From Enterobacter sp. RIT418 (GTDB lineage: Bacteria; Pseudomonadota; Gammaproteobacteria; Enterobacterales; Enterobacteriaceae), in the NCBI RefSeq assembly GCF_003057745.1, contig NZ_QBJD02000001.1, positions 390,683 to 454,682 on the forward strand: 64,000 nucleotides of DNA, given 5' to 3'. Shown piece by piece: positions 49,162 to 58,452 of the stretch. Numbering within the stretch: position 1 is the first letter of the stretch; each line of letters begins with the position of its first letter. A program made the position numbers and the translations under genes. Below the pieces are notes generated by a model, which saw only the letters and a program-made list of their open reading frames with translations, ran no database searches and was not told where the DNA came from.

Positions 49162-49245
49162 TCATGAAAGATAAAAATGGCTGGCGATGATCGCGCATAA
49201 AATTAGCACGATAAGAATGAACTCAAACCGATAGCGTCGCAGCAT
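49162..49245 (-). CDS. ydgU: 27-residue membrane protein downstream of asr (YdgU-like)
   Basis: Read from the minus strand: MLRRYRFEFILIVLILCAII then ASHFYLS, stop. It has a basic N-terminus and one membrane helix. GGAGGG lies 4-5 bases before the ATG, the strongest ribosome site in this neighbourhood. The Shine-Dalgarno begins just past the U-tract of the asr terminator, so it would be made from asr read-through. E. coli has a small membrane protein gene, ydgU as I recall, at this position; the name is tentative. Confidence 0.72.
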   Translation of the reverse strand: MLRRYRFEFILIVLILCAIIASHFYLS

Positions 49246-49254
49246 ACGCCCTCC

Positions 49255-49300
49255 GGATAAAAAAACGGCGCCGATCCTTTTCCGGTTCAGCGCCGGTTTA
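49255..49300 (-). terminator. Terminator of asr
   Basis: On the minus strand CGGCGC...GCGCCG with partly paired inner arms is followed by seven T. It lies 38-83 bases after the asr stop. A second small hairpin GTGCCC-TTCG-GGGCAC precedes it. Confidence 0.78.
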
Positions 49301-49337
49301 CCAACGTGCCCCGAAGGGCACGGTTCAGCCTGTACGC

Positions 49338-49802
49338 TTACGCAGCTGGCTGTGCAGCCGGTTTAGCAGCTTCGTGTTTTACTGCTTTTTTGTGATGCTT
49401 TTTAGCAGCCTGAGCTTTCTGCGCTACAGCAGGCTTAGCGGCTGCTTTGTGGTGCTTTTTAGCGGCCTGGGCTTTCTGCTCTGCAGCAGGCTTAGCGGCT
49501 TTTTTGTGATGCTTTTTAGCGGCCTGGGCTTTCTGCTCTACAGCCGGTTTAGCGGCTTTCTTGTGGTGCTTTTTAGCCGCCTGCGCTTTCTGTTCGGTTG
49601 GCGCTGCGGTCGCTGGAGCAGCGGCGTCTTTTTTCGCTGCGGCTTTGTGATGCTTCTTGTGGTGAACCGCTTTTGCAGGTGCCGCGGTAGTTGTGGCCGC
49701 TGGCGCTGCAGCAGGTGTTGCGGTTGCGGTAGTCTCAGCAGCAAACGCAGCAGAGGACAGACCCATAGCAGCGGCAACAACCAGAGCTAATACTTTATTC
49801 AT
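49338..49802 (-). CDS. asr: Asr, acid-shock periplasmic protein with long Lys/Ala/His repeats
   Basis: Highly basic, disordered periplasmic protein induced by acid, thought to protect or chaperone envelope proteins at low pH. It has 154 residues from the ATG at 49802 ([21 protein letters not shown] signal, about 1-21). E. coli Asr has about 102; here the extra length is four tandem 19-residue units starting [18 protein letters not shown] (residues 70-145). The tail AKPAAQPAA is shared. An ATG two codons upstream sits too close to GAGGG to be preferred. Confidence 0.95.
   Translation of the reverse strand: MNKVLALVVAAAMGLSSAAFAAETTATATPAAAPAATTTAAPAKAVHHKKHHKAAAKKDAAAPATAAPTEQKAQAAKKHHKKAAKPAVEQKAQAAKKHHKKAAKPAAEQKAQAAKKHHKAAAKPAVAQKAQAAKKHHKKAVKHEAAKPAAQPAA
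49368..49595 (-). repeat. Four 57-bp tandem repeats inside asr
   Basis: Four direct copies of a 57-base unit coding for [15 protein letters not shown] segments. The copies are nearly identical at DNA level, so copy number is likely to vary by slippage between strains. Confidence 0.85.
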
Positions 49803-49950
49803 TCTCATACCCTCGAATTTGGTTTTTCATGTAACCCCACTGCGGGGCCGTTGAAAGAACTATATCCCTGTAAACTCGGGGTTTCCGTGAGTGATTGGTA
49901 TCGGCGTGTAACGGAATGTACAGCGCCGGGCAATAACCCGGCGCGCGGTC

Positions 49951-51435
49951 TTACAGATAGCGTGCGGTCAAGTGTTCGCGGAAATAGCGGATGTTGAGAT
50001 CCTCCCCCGTGGCCTGGGTTATCAACTGCGAGGTGCTAAAGCGGCTGCCGTGCTGCCAGATGTTCTGGCGCAGCCAGTCGAACAGGGCGGAGAAATCCCC
50101 CTGTGCGATAGCGTCCTGCAGGCCGGGAAGGGCATTTTTGGCGGCGCTGAACAGCTGCGCGGCGTACATCGCGCCCAGCGTGTACGACGGGAAGTAGCCA
50201 AAGCCGCCGTCGGTCCAGTGGATATCCTGCATGCAGCCGTTTCGGTAGTTGTCTTTCGTCGACAGCCCGAGCCACGCCTGCATTTTCTCATCCCAGAGCG
50301 CCGGAATGTCATCCACCTCAATGTCGCCATTAATGAGCGAGCGCTCAATCTCATAGCGCAATACCACGTGCGCCGGGTAGCTCACCTCGTCGGCATCTAC
50401 GCGGATATAGCCCGGCTTCACGCGCTGGTTCCAGGCGATGAAGTTTTCCTCGCTGAACGCCGCCTGGCTGCCGAAACGGGCGTGCACGGCAGGGAGAAGA
50501 TGCTTGAGGAACGCCTCGCTGCGGCCGAGCTGCATCTCAAAGAACAGGCTTTGTGATTCATGAATTGCCGTCGAGCGCGCCAGCGCAACGGGCTGACCGG
50601 CCCAGGTGCGCGGCAGGTTCTGCTCGTAGCGGGCGTGCCCCGTTTCGTGGATCACGCCAAACAGCGCGCTGAGCAGCTCATTTTCATCATAGCGGGTGGT
50701 GATGCGTACATCTTCCGGCACGCCGCCGCAGAAGGGGTGCGCGCTTACGTCCAGGCGCCCGCCGTTAAAATCGAAGCCGAGCATCGTCATGGCTTCCAGC
50801 CCCAGCTCGCGCTGGGTGGCGGTCGGGAAGGGCCCCTGTGGGGGGACGAACGACCGCTGGGCCTGCTTATCTACAACGTTTGCCAGCAATTCCGGCAGCC
50901 AGCTTTTCATGTCGGCAAACAGCGTATCGAGGCGGGCGCTGGTCATGTCCGGCTCAAAAATATCCAGCAGCGCATCGTAAGGCGAGCAGCCTTTGGCCTC
51001 GGCGCGCAGGCGGGCCTCTTCGCGGCTCAGCTTGACGACCTCCTTCAGGTTGGCAGAAAAGCCCTGCCAGTCGTTCGCCGGACGCTGCGTGCGCCAGGCG
51101 TGTTCGCACCGACTCCCCGCCAGCGATTTGGCCTCTACCAGCGCTTCCGGCAGCAGCGAGGCCTGCTGGTAATGGCGCGTCATCTCGCGAAGGTTGGCCT
51201 GCTCAATATCGTTCAGATCTTCCTCTGCAGCCGCCTCCAGCCATTCACCGACCCGTTTATCGGTCAGGATCTGGTGCTGAAGCACGCTCATTTCGGCCAG
51301 CGCTTCACCGCGCGCGGCGCTGCCGCCCGGCGGCATCATGGTAAACATGTCCCAGCTGGCGATGGAGGAGAGGTGCGAAAAGCGGGAGAGGCGCTGGAAG
51401 GTGCGGGTGAGTTGCTGGTAGCTGTTGTTTTTCAT
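49951..51435 (-). CDS. Carboxypeptidase Taq-type M32 metallopeptidase
   Basis: 494-residue zinc carboxypeptidase of family M32, cytoplasmic, trimming C-terminal residues from peptides. The HExxH site is His263-Glu-Thr-Gly-His267 in VIHETGHARYEQ, and the third ligand is Glu292 in AIHESQSLFFE. Other family motifs are HPFCGGVPEDVRITTRYDE (DxRxT) and VRVDADEVSYPAH-like text (IRVDADEVSYPAH). Length fits the family. E. coli K-12 has no gene here. Single gene between asr and ynfM, same strand as both. Confidence 0.93.
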   Translation of the reverse strand: MKNNSYQQLTRTFQRLSRFSHLSSIASWDMFTMMPPGGSAARGEALAEMSVLQHQILTDKRVGEWLEAAAEEDLNDIEQANLREMTRHYQQASLLPEALVEAKSLAGSRCEHAWRTQRPANDWQGFSANLKEVVKLSREEARLRAEAKGCSPYDALLDIFEPDMTSARLDTLFADMKSWLPELLANVVDKQAQRSFVPPQGPFPTATQRELGLEAMTMLGFDFNGGRLDVSAHPFCGGVPEDVRITTRYDENELLSALFGVIHETGHARYEQNLPRTWAGQPVALARSTAIHESQSLFFEMQLGRSEAFLKHLLPAVHARFGSQAAFSEENFIAWNQRVKPGYIRVDADEVSYPAHVVLRYEIERSLINGDIEVDDIPALWDEKMQAWLGLSTKDNYRNGCMQDIHWTDGGFGYFPSYTLGAMYAAQLFSAAKNALPGLQDAIAQGDFSALFDWLRQNIWQHGSRFSTSQLITQATGEDLNIRYFREHLTARYL

Positions 51436-51509
51436 GAAGTCCTCGTGTCTGAATCAGCCGATGACAAAAATTAGCATCGGCTCGATTTAAACACGAAGAG
51501 GGCTGAAAG

Positions 51510-52763
51510 TTAATGCAGACGTTTATGCAGGCTGGCACCGACCAGCAGCGCCGCACACAGCATCAGCGCAATAAACCCGCCGACGCCGTTCCAGCCGTAG
51601 TGATGCCAGAACACGCCGCCTGCCGTCCCGGCAATGCTGGAGCCGAGATAGTAGCTGAACAGATACAGTGAAGAGGCCTGGCCTTTCGCGCGGCGCGCGC
51701 GCGGGCCGATCCAACTGCTGGCAACGGAGTGCGCGGCGAAGAACCCGGCGGAGAAAAGCAGCATGCCCGCGAAAATGAGCCACAGGGAAGAAAATAGCGT
51801 CAGCAGCAGGCCAAGCAGCATCACCGCCGTGGAGACCAGCATCACCGGGCCGCGGCCAAAGCGCGCGGTCATCGCCCCGGCTTTTGGCGAGCTCCAGGTG
51901 CCGGTGAGATAGGCCACGGAAAGCAGCCCCACAACCGCCTGGTTTAAGTGCCACGGCGAGAGCATCAGCCGGTAGCCAATATAGTTAAAGAGCGTCACGA
52001 ACGCGCCCATCAGCAGGAAGCCCATCAGGAACAGCCGCGGCAGGCCTTTGTCGCGCCAGTGCAGGCGGAAGTTGATAAACAGCGTTTTCGGGCGCAGGGA
52101 GGTAGGGCGAAAATGCCGCGACTCCGGCAGGATTTTCCAGAACATTAGCGCCGAGGCGAGGGCAAAGCAGCCTATCACCGCCAGCGCAATGCGCCAGGTG
52201 AAGAAGTCGGTAAATACCCCGCTCAGCAGGCGTCCGCTCATCCCGCCGATCGAGTTCCCGCTGATATACAGCCCCATTGAAAACGCCACGAAGCTGGGGT
52301 GGATCTCTTCGCTAAGGTAGGTCATCCCGACGGCGGCCACGCCGCTGAGCGACAGCCCAATCAGCGCGCGCATCAGCAGGATGCCGTGCCAGCTGGTCAT
52401 CATCGTCGAAAGCAGCGTACACACGGAGGCCAGCATCAGAGCGGTGACCATCACCGGCTTGCGGCCAATGGCATCGGACAGCGGGCCGGTAAACAGCAGG
52501 CCGATGGCCAGCATGCCGGTGGAAATCGAGAGCGAAATACTGCTGCTGGCGGGGGATACGCCGAACTCGTGGGAGAGCACGGGCAGAATCGGCTGGACGC
52601 AATAAAGCAGGGCAAAGGTTGCCAGTCCCGCCGAGAAGAGCGCCAGCGTTACGCGCATAAACAGAGGGGTACCGCGTTTTATAAACTGAACCGGCTGCGA
52701 TGGGGCGGATAAATCATCGACGTCGCTTGCCGGTGCGATATCAATGGAGGTTGTACGACTCAC
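51510..52763 (-). CDS. ynfM: YnfM, MFS transporter
   Basis: Major facilitator superfamily protein of the inner membrane, with 417 residues and twelve predicted helices. The loop between helices 2 and 3 reads GPLSDAIGRKPVM, the family signature. Related to arabinose-efflux/drug-type permeases; substrate in E. coli is not settled. Divergent from ynfL, a LysR regulator that is the obvious candidate controller. Confidence 0.94.
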   Translation of the reverse strand: MSRTTSIDIAPASDVDDLSAPSQPVQFIKRGTPLFMRVTLALFSAGLATFALLYCVQPILPVLSHEFGVSPASSSISLSISTGMLAIGLLFTGPLSDAIGRKPVMVTALMLASVCTLLSTMMTSWHGILLMRALIGLSLSGVAAVGMTYLSEEIHPSFVAFSMGLYISGNSIGGMSGRLLSGVFTDFFTWRIALAVIGCFALASALMFWKILPESRHFRPTSLRPKTLFINFRLHWRDKGLPRLFLMGFLLMGAFVTLFNYIGYRLMLSPWHLNQAVVGLLSVAYLTGTWSSPKAGAMTARFGRGPVMLVSTAVMLLGLLLTLFSSLWLIFAGMLLFSAGFFAAHSVASSWIGPRARRAKGQASSLYLFSYYLGSSIAGTAGGVFWHHYGWNGVGGFIALMLCAALLVGASLHKRLH

Positions 52764-52882
52764 ACAATTTCCTTGCTTAACATCCCCGTGATTCAGGTGA
52801 CGGGTAAGACCACGCCTTAAGGGTATGAAAATGTAAATATTCTGTCTAATATATTAATAATCTCAAATGATACTTTTAAAAT

Positions 52883-53782
52883 ATGAATATCGAGCTGCGT
52901 CATTTACGCTACTTCGTCGCCGTGGCGGAAGAGCTGCATTTTGGCCGGGCCGCCGCCCGGCTTAACATCTCTCAGCCTCCGCTTAGCCAGCAAATCCAGA
53001 TCCTCGAACAGCAGGTTGGGGCGCGGCTGCTGGCGCGAACCAACCGCAGCGTCAGCCTGACGGCGGCGGGCGCGCAGTTTCTTGCCGACAGCCGCCAGAT
53101 CCTCGCCATGGTGGAGGAAGCTGCCGCCAGAGCGGAACGCCTGTACCTGGGCGAGGCGGGCGAGCTGCGCATCGGCTTCACCTCCTCGGCGCCGTTTATT
53201 AGCGCCGTGTCGCACACCCTTTCGTCGTTCCGCCGCCATTACCCGGACGTGCACATTCAGACGCGAGAGATAAACACCCGCGAGCAAATCGCCCCCCTGA
53301 ACGACGGCGCGCTCGACCTGGGGCTCATGCGCAATACGCAGCTGCCGGACTCTCTGGCGCGGCAGGTCATCCTGCGCGAGCCGCTGATGGCGATGATCCC
53401 GCGCGATCATCCTCTCGCCGCGCGGCCAGTCGTCACGCTGGCGGAGCTTGCGAAGGAGCCGTTTGTCTTTTTCGATCCGCAGGTGGGCACAGGCCTGTAT
53501 GACGATATTCTTGGCCTGATGCGGCGCTACGGTCTTGTGCCCTCTATCGCTCAGGAAGTGGGAGAGGCGATGACGATCATTGGCCTGGTCTCGGCGGGGC
53601 TTGGCGTTTCTATTCTTCCCGCCTCGTTTAAGCGGGTACAATTGCAGGAGATGCGCTGGGTCCCGCTTGCAGAAGAGGATGCCGTCTCGGAAATGTGGCT
53701 GGTGTGGTCGAAGCATCGCGAGGAGAGCCACGCTGCGCAGCGCTTTAAAAACCAGCTGATTAGCGCGTCGCAGGCCGGTTAA
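52883..53782 (+). CDS. ynfL: YnfL, LysR-family transcriptional regulator
   Basis: 299-residue LysR protein: winged helix-turn-helix at about 1-60 (LRHLRYFVAVAEELHFGRAA), linker helix, and a type 2 periplasmic-binding-like effector domain. Close to E. coli YnfL over the whole length. The divergent arrangement with ynfM and a gap of about 120 bases is the classic layout for control of ynfM. Ligand unknown. Confidence 0.94.
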   Translation: MNIELRHLRYFVAVAEELHFGRAAARLNISQPPLSQQIQILEQQVGARLLARTNRSVSLTAAGAQFLADSRQILAMVEEAAARAERLYLGEAGELRIGFTSSAPFISAVSHTLSSFRRHYPDVHIQTREINTREQIAPLNDGALDLGLMRNTQLPDSLARQVILREPLMAMIPRDHPLAARPVVTLAELAKEPFVFFDPQVGTGLYDDILGLMRRYGLVPSIAQEVGEAMTIIGLVSAGLGVSILPASFKRVQLQEMRWVPLAEEDAVSEMWLVWSKHREESHAAQRFKNQLISASQAG

Positions 53783-53804
53783 TTCAGGGAAAAGTGAGCA
53801 AAAA

Positions 53805-53820
53805 TGTGCGTCAAATCACA
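53805..53820. promoter_or_regulatory. CRP site upstream of mlc
   Basis: TGTGC-GTCAAA-TCACA, 9 of 10 arm positions of the CRP consensus, 89 bases before the mlc GTG. CRP control of mlc is known in E. coli. Confidence 0.78.
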
Positions 53821-53875
53821 TGGCTAAGTAAAAATTTGACGACGCCTGGTGAAGTGCTTCACCATAGCCCACAGT

Positions 53876-53897
53876 TTATTTCGAAGCTCGAAAATAA
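53876..53897. promoter_or_regulatory. Mlc operator in the mlc leader
   Basis: TTATTTC-GAAGCT-CGAAAATAA, an imperfect palindrome with the TTATTT/AAATAA arms of Mlc sites. It ends 11 bases before the GTG and overlaps the ribosome-site region, fitting autorepression. Confidence 0.75.
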
Positions 53898-53908
53898 GGG
53901 AGTACGAG

Positions 53909-55129
53909 GTGGTTGCTGATAGTCAGCCAGGGCATATCGATCAGATCAAGCAAACCAATGCGGGCGCGGTGTATCGCCTGATTGATCAGCTTGGCCCGGT
54001 TTCGCGTATCGATCTTTCGCGTCTTGCGCAGCTGGCGCCCGCCAGTATCACCAAGATTGTTCGCGAGATGCTGGAAGCGCACCTGGTGCAGGAAACGGAA
54101 ATTCAGGAGCCCGGCAGCCGCGGCCGTCCGGCGGTGGGGCTGGTGGTTGAGACCGAAGCGTGGCATTACCTGTCGATGCGCATCAGCCGGGGAGAAATTT
54201 TTCTCGCCCTGCGCGATCTGAGCAGCAAGCTGGTGGTGGAAGATCAGCTCGACCTGCCGCTCGACGTCGGCCACTCCCTGCTGGACGCCATTATTACCCA
54301 CATCGATCGGTTCTTTATTCGCCACCAGCAGCGCCTCGAGCGCTTAACCGCCATTGCGATCACCCTGCCGGGCATCATTGATACCGAAAACGGCATTGTG
54401 CACCGCATGCCGTTTTATGAGGGCGTAAAAGAGATGCCGCTGGGCGAGGCGCTGAGAAACCATACCGGCGTGCCCGTCTATATCCAGCACGACATCAGCG
54501 CCTGGACGATGGCCGAAGCGCTGTTCGGCGCCTCTCGCGGCGCGCGGGACGTGATTCAGGTTGTTATCGATCACAACGTGGGGGCGGGCGTCATTACCGA
54601 CGGGCGGCTTCTCCATGCGGGAAGCAGCAGCCTGGTCGAAATCGGCCACACGCAGGTCGATCCCTACGGCAAGCGCTGCTACTGCGGCAATCACGGGTGT
54701 CTGGAAACCATTGCCAGCGTGGAGAGCGTGCTGGAGCTGGCGCAGGTTCGGCTGAGCCAGTCGATGAGCTCCTCGCTGCACGGCCAGCCCCTGACGGTCG
54801 AATCCCTGTGTGCCGCCGCGCGGGAAGGCGATCTGCTGGCGAAGGACATTATTACCGGCGTGGGTAACAACGTCGGGCGCATTCTCGCCATTATGGTGAA
54901 TTTATTTAATCCGCAAAAAATCCTCATCGGCTCGCCGCTTGGCCAGGCGGCGGATATATTGTTCCCGGCAATATCGGCCTGCATTCACCAGCAGTCGCTT
55001 CCGGCCTACAGCCAGAAGATCGTGGTGGAAAGCACGCAGTTCTCTAACCAGGGGACGATGGCCGGCGCGGCGCTGGTAAAAGACGCTATGTACAACGGCT
55101 CGCTGCTGATTAGGCTATTGCAGGGTTAA
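53909..55129 (+). CDS. mlc: Mlc, ROK-family repressor of glucose PTS genes
   Basis: Global repressor of ptsG, ptsHI, manXYZ and malT, released when membrane EIICB-Glc sequesters it. It has 406 residues, the E. coli length, from a GTG at 53909 (VVADSQPGHIDQIKQTNAG) with AAGGGAG upstream. The frame is open 20 codons further but that start is unsupported. The helix-turn-helix is around RIDLSRLAQLAPASITKIVREM. Zinc ligands are His247 in GHTQVDPYG and Cys257, Cys259, Cys264 in CYCGNHGC. Confidence 0.96.
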   Translation: MVADSQPGHIDQIKQTNAGAVYRLIDQLGPVSRIDLSRLAQLAPASITKIVREMLEAHLVQETEIQEPGSRGRPAVGLVVETEAWHYLSMRISRGEIFLALRDLSSKLVVEDQLDLPLDVGHSLLDAIITHIDRFFIRHQQRLERLTAIAITLPGIIDTENGIVHRMPFYEGVKEMPLGEALRNHTGVPVYIQHDISAWTMAEALFGASRGARDVIQVVIDHNVGAGVITDGRLLHAGSSSLVEIGHTQVDPYGKRCYCGNHGCLETIASVESVLELAQVRLSQSMSSSLHGQPLTVESLCAAAREGDLLAKDIITGVGNNVGRILAIMVNLFNPQKILIGSPLGQAADILFPAISACIHQQSLPAYSQKIVVESTQFSNQGTMAGAALVKDAMYNGSLLIRLLQG

Positions 55130-55259
55130 CTCTTTCCCGCAGATGCAAGAAAAATTGCGCTATCTCAAGCCTGATAGCGCACACATCCCGTAGACTTCCC
55201 CCTTTGAATTATTTACCTGGTTTATATTTCCGAAGCATACCCAAGAGGTGGAGTGAGTC

Positions 55260-55955
55260 ATGCTTAAGCGTTTCTTTGTTACGGGTACAGATACCTCTGT
55301 CGGGAAGACCGTGGTCTCCCGCGCGCTACTGCAGGCCCTGGCGGCGAGCGGTAAATGCGTTGCCGGGTACAAGCCCGTCGCAAAAGGCAGTAAAGAGACG
55401 CCAGAGGGGCTGCGCAATAAGGACGCCCTGGTCCTGCAAAGCGTCTCATCCCTTGAGCTGCCATATCACGCGGTGAACCCCATTGCATTAAGCGAAGATG
55501 AAAGCAGCGTGGCCCACAGCGGCCTGATCAATTACGGCCTGCTGTCTGACGGCCTGGCGAACCTGAGCGATAAGGCTGACCACGTCGTCGTTGAAGGCAC
55601 CGGCGGATGGCGCAGCCTGATGAACGATTTACGTCCGTTATCGGAGTGGGTGGTACAGGAACAGCTCCCGGTCGTGATGGTGGTGGGCATTCAGGAAGGG
55701 TGCATTAACCATGCGCTGCTGACGGCGCAGGCCATTGCCAATGACGGCCTGCCTTTCATCGGCTGGGTGGCAAACCGCATCAACCCAGGGCTTGCGCACT
55801 ACGCAGAAATCATTGACGTCCTGAGTAAGAAGCTGCCCGGACCGCTGGTGGGGGAGCTGCCTTATCTGCCGCGCGCCGAGCAGCGCGAGCTAGCGCAGTA
55901 CATCGATCTCGCGGCCTTCGGCGGCGTGCTGTCCGTAGATAGAGTCGTGGCGTAA
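55260..55955 (+). CDS. bioD2: Dethiobiotin synthetase BioD2
   Basis: ATP-dependent ring closure of 7,8-diaminopelargonic acid to dethiobiotin (biotin pathway), second copy outside the bio operon. It has 231 residues. The P-loop GTDTSVGKT spans 9-17, and the [18 protein letters not shown] segment is the family motif. Activity of the E. coli homologue YnfK is less documented than BioD. The last 66 bases are shared with convergent clcB. Confidence 0.94.
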   Translation: MLKRFFVTGTDTSVGKTVVSRALLQALAASGKCVAGYKPVAKGSKETPEGLRNKDALVLQSVSSLELPYHAVNPIALSEDESSVAHSGLINYGLLSDGLANLSDKADHVVVEGTGGWRSLMNDLRPLSEWVVQEQLPVVMVVGIQEGCINHALLTAQAIANDGLPFIGWVANRINPGLAHYAEIIDVLSKKLPGPLVGELPYLPRAEQRELAQYIDLAAFGGVLSVDRVVA

Positions 55956-57164
55956 CGTCCGCGACAGCACGGACGCCACCACGCAGGCGACCAGCAGGCC
56001 GGGCAGTAAAAAATACTGCCCGGTCATTTCACAGACCATCAGCGCAGACATGATCGGCGCATGGGTCGTCGCCGCAAGCAGCGTCGCCATCCCCGTTAAT
56101 CCCAGCAGAATCGCCGTCTCCGAGCCTGGAAGCCCCCACGCGAAAAGCTGCGCAAACAGCATGCCCGTCGCCATGCCGACAAACAGGGTTGGCGTAAAAA
56201 CGCCTCCCGGCGCGCCCGAGCCGCTGCTGGCGAGCACCGCCAGCAATTTGCAGATGAATACGCCCACAATCACCGACAGCAGCGGCGGCGAGATCAAAAA
56301 CGCCTGCACCACGCTGTAGCCGTTGCCCCAGACCTTCGGCGTCAGCAGCGATAGCAGCCCGACGATCAGCCCGCCCAACGCCAGCTGCCACGGGGGCGAA
56401 AGCCGAAGGCGCAGGAACAGCGCGTGGCTGGCGTCCATCAGCCACATCAGCAGCGGGCCGCAAAGCCCGGCGAGCAGCCCCGTTCCGACGATAAGAGAAT
56501 AATCCATTGCGGTCAGCGTTTCGCTGAGATGAACGTCATACAGCGTATTGGCCCCCGGGCTGAGCAGCCGCGTGGTCAGCAGCGCGACCACGGCGGCAAT
56601 CACCACCGGGCCGAGCGAGGCCAGCATGAGGGTGCCAAATAAAATCTCGGCGATGAAAAGGCTTCCCGCGAGCGGCGCGTGGTAGGCGCTTGCCATCCCC
56701 GCGGCCGCTCCGCAGGCGATCCACAGCTTCCACTCCGATTTAGGGGTGAAGCGGCGGGCAAACAGCGAGGCGGCGAGGGCGGCGAGCAGGATCATCGCGC
56801 CCTCCCGGCCGATGGCGCTTCCGCTGGACACCACCAGCAGCGATGCGAGGGATTTCACCAGGCTGGCCGCGTAGTCAAATTGGCCATCTCCCGTTTCCAG
56901 CGCTTCCATATAGTCCGTCGGCGCGTGTGGGCGCTGCGCCGTCATTCGCTGCCATCCCCACAGGAGCAATCCCGCCGCCAGCCCGCCCAGGGCAGGCGTC
57001 AGCGCGCGTCGCCAGGGCGAGAGGGCCGCCGCCGCGTTAACCAGGCTGCCGCTTTCGTTACTGAGAAACAGCCATTCCAGCAGATACATGGAATGGCGAA
57101 AGATCGCCACGGCGAGGGCGGCCAGAACGCCGGTGACGGTGGCTATCAGAAGTCGGCGAAACAT
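55890..57164 (-). CDS. clcB: ClcB, voltage-gated ClC-type chloride channel
   Basis: Inner-membrane ClC-family protein linked to extreme acid resistance. It has 424 residues from the ATG at 57164 ([20 protein letters not shown]), matching the E. coli start; the frame is open 12 codons more. The signature [19 protein letters not shown] and the anion-site segments [14 protein letters not shown] are intact. The C-terminus is slightly longer than in E. coli and overlaps bioD2 by 66 bases tail to tail. Confidence 0.92.
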   Translation of the reverse strand: MFRRLLIATVTGVLAALAVAIFRHSMYLLEWLFLSNESGSLVNAAAALSPWRRALTPALGGLAAGLLLWGWQRMTAQRPHAPTDYMEALETGDGQFDYAASLVKSLASLLVVSSGSAIGREGAMILLAALAASLFARRFTPKSEWKLWIACGAAAGMASAYHAPLAGSLFIAEILFGTLMLASLGPVVIAAVVALLTTRLLSPGANTLYDVHLSETLTAMDYSLIVGTGLLAGLCGPLLMWLMDASHALFLRLRLSPPWQLALGGLIVGLLSLLTPKVWGNGYSVVQAFLISPPLLSVIVGVFICKLLAVLASSGSGAPGGVFTPTLFVGMATGMLFAQLFAWGLPGSETAILLGLTGMATLLAATTHAPIMSALMVCEMTGQYFLLPGLLVACVVASVLSRTLRHDSIYGQHAAEGREIDVLR

Positions 57165-57272
57165 CGCCCGGATGTCAGGGTAAGCGTGAAGGCGCTGCAT
57201 GGGTTACGCATCAACGGGAAAGATACAATATTGTGGCGGCAAATCGCGGGGTTAGCAAAAGTTATGCGTGCG

Positions 57273-57296
57273 AAAAAAAACCGGGCAGCGCCCGGT
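57273..57296 (-). terminator. Terminator of the osmVWXY operon
   Basis: On the minus strand ACCGGGC-GCT-GCCCGGT followed by eight T, 8 bases after the osmV stop. Strong intrinsic terminator. Confidence 0.9.
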
Positions 57297-57303
57297 GTGG
57301 AGG

Positions 57304-58452
57304 TTAGCTGTCGCTGTGGATATTGAGCGCCCGCCGCGTGCGGCCCGAGCTGAGGTATTCCGCAATGTAGTCCTGCGAGATTTCGCCGTTGTAGCGTCCG
57401 TCTTCGTCCACGATCGGCATCCAGCTGGTGTTGCTCTCATACAGGCGGGAGAGCACCACGCGCAGGTTGTCTTCCGCCTTGCCGGTCATGCGGAACGGGT
57501 GCAGCAGATCCGCGCACGTGCCGCTGGCGTGGCGCGCTTCACGGCGCTTCACAAATCCCAGCGGCTTGCCGTGTTCATCGACCACGGTGATGGCGCGAAT
57601 GTCGTTATCATCCATCAGCGCAAACGCCTCCGGCAGCGGGGTAGAGCTGCGGACCGTAATCGTCGGCTGTTGGTCCGTGACGTCGCCCGCGGAGACCAGC
57701 AGCAGGCGCTTCAGGGTGCGGTCCTGCCCAACGAAGGAGCCGACAAACTCGTTCGCCGGCTTCGCCAGCAGCTCGTCCGGGCTGGCGCACTGCACGATGC
57801 GCCCCTGGCGGAAGACGGCGATGCGGTCGCCCAGCTTCAGCGCTTCGTCAATATCGTGGCTCACCAGCATCACCGTTTTCTTCAGCTTGCGCTGCATCTC
57901 GAGGAACTGGTTCTGGATCACCTCGCGGTTGATTGGGTCGACCGCGCCGAACGGTTCGTCCATTAGCAGCACCGGAGGATCGGCCGCCAGCGCGCGGATC
58001 ACGCCGATACGCTGCTGCTGGCCGCCGGACATTTCGCGCGGATAGCGGTTGAGGAACTTGTGCGGGTCCATCGCCACCATGTCCATGAGCTCCTCGGCGC
58101 GGGATTTGCAGCGGGCTTTATCCCAGCCCAGCATGCGCGGCACCACGGTAATGTTCTCTTCGATGGTCATGTTCGGGAACAGGCCAATCTGCTGGATCAC
58201 GTAGCCAATGTTGCGGCGCAGGGTCACGGTGTCCATTGCGCTGGTGTCTTCGCCGTTGATCAGGATCTTACCGCTGCTTGGCGCAATCAGGCGGTTAATC
58301 ATCTTCAGCGTAGTGGTTTTGCCGCAGCCCGACGGGCCGAGCAGGACGCACATTTCACCTTCCGGCACGTTCAGATTAACGTTGTCGACGGCCTTAAACG
58401 TCTGGCCGTGCTTCTGTGAAAATTGCTTGGTGAGGTTTTCCAGTTTTATCAT
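57304..58452 (-). CDS. osmV: OsmV, ATP-binding subunit of the OsmU osmoprotectant ABC importer
   Basis: 382 residues from the ATG at 58452. Walker A GPSGCGKTT is at 39-47, the ABC signature MSGGQQQR at 141-148, and Walker B is LLMDEPFGAVD. Two C-terminal CBS domains (about 255-375) are typical of OpuA/OpuC ATPases and sense ionic strength. The system in Salmonella takes up glycine betaine and choline-O-sulfate under osmotic stress. The start overlaps the osmW stop by one base (TAATG). Last gene of the operon. Confidence 0.94.
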   Translation of the reverse strand: MIKLENLTKQFSQKHGQTFKAVDNVNLNVPEGEMCVLLGPSGCGKTTTLKMINRLIAPSSGKILINGEDTSAMDTVTLRRNIGYVIQQIGLFPNMTIEENITVVPRMLGWDKARCKSRAEELMDMVAMDPHKFLNRYPREMSGGQQQRIGVIRALAADPPVLLMDEPFGAVDPINREVIQNQFLEMQRKLKKTVMLVSHDIDEALKLGDRIAVFRQGRIVQCASPDELLAKPANEFVGSFVGQDRTLKRLLLVSAGDVTDQQPTITVRSSTPLPEAFALMDDNDIRAITVVDEHGKPLGFVKRREARHASGTCADLLHPFRMTGKAEDNLRVVLSRLYESNTSWMPIVDEDGRYNGEISQDYIAEYLSSGRTRRALNIHSDS

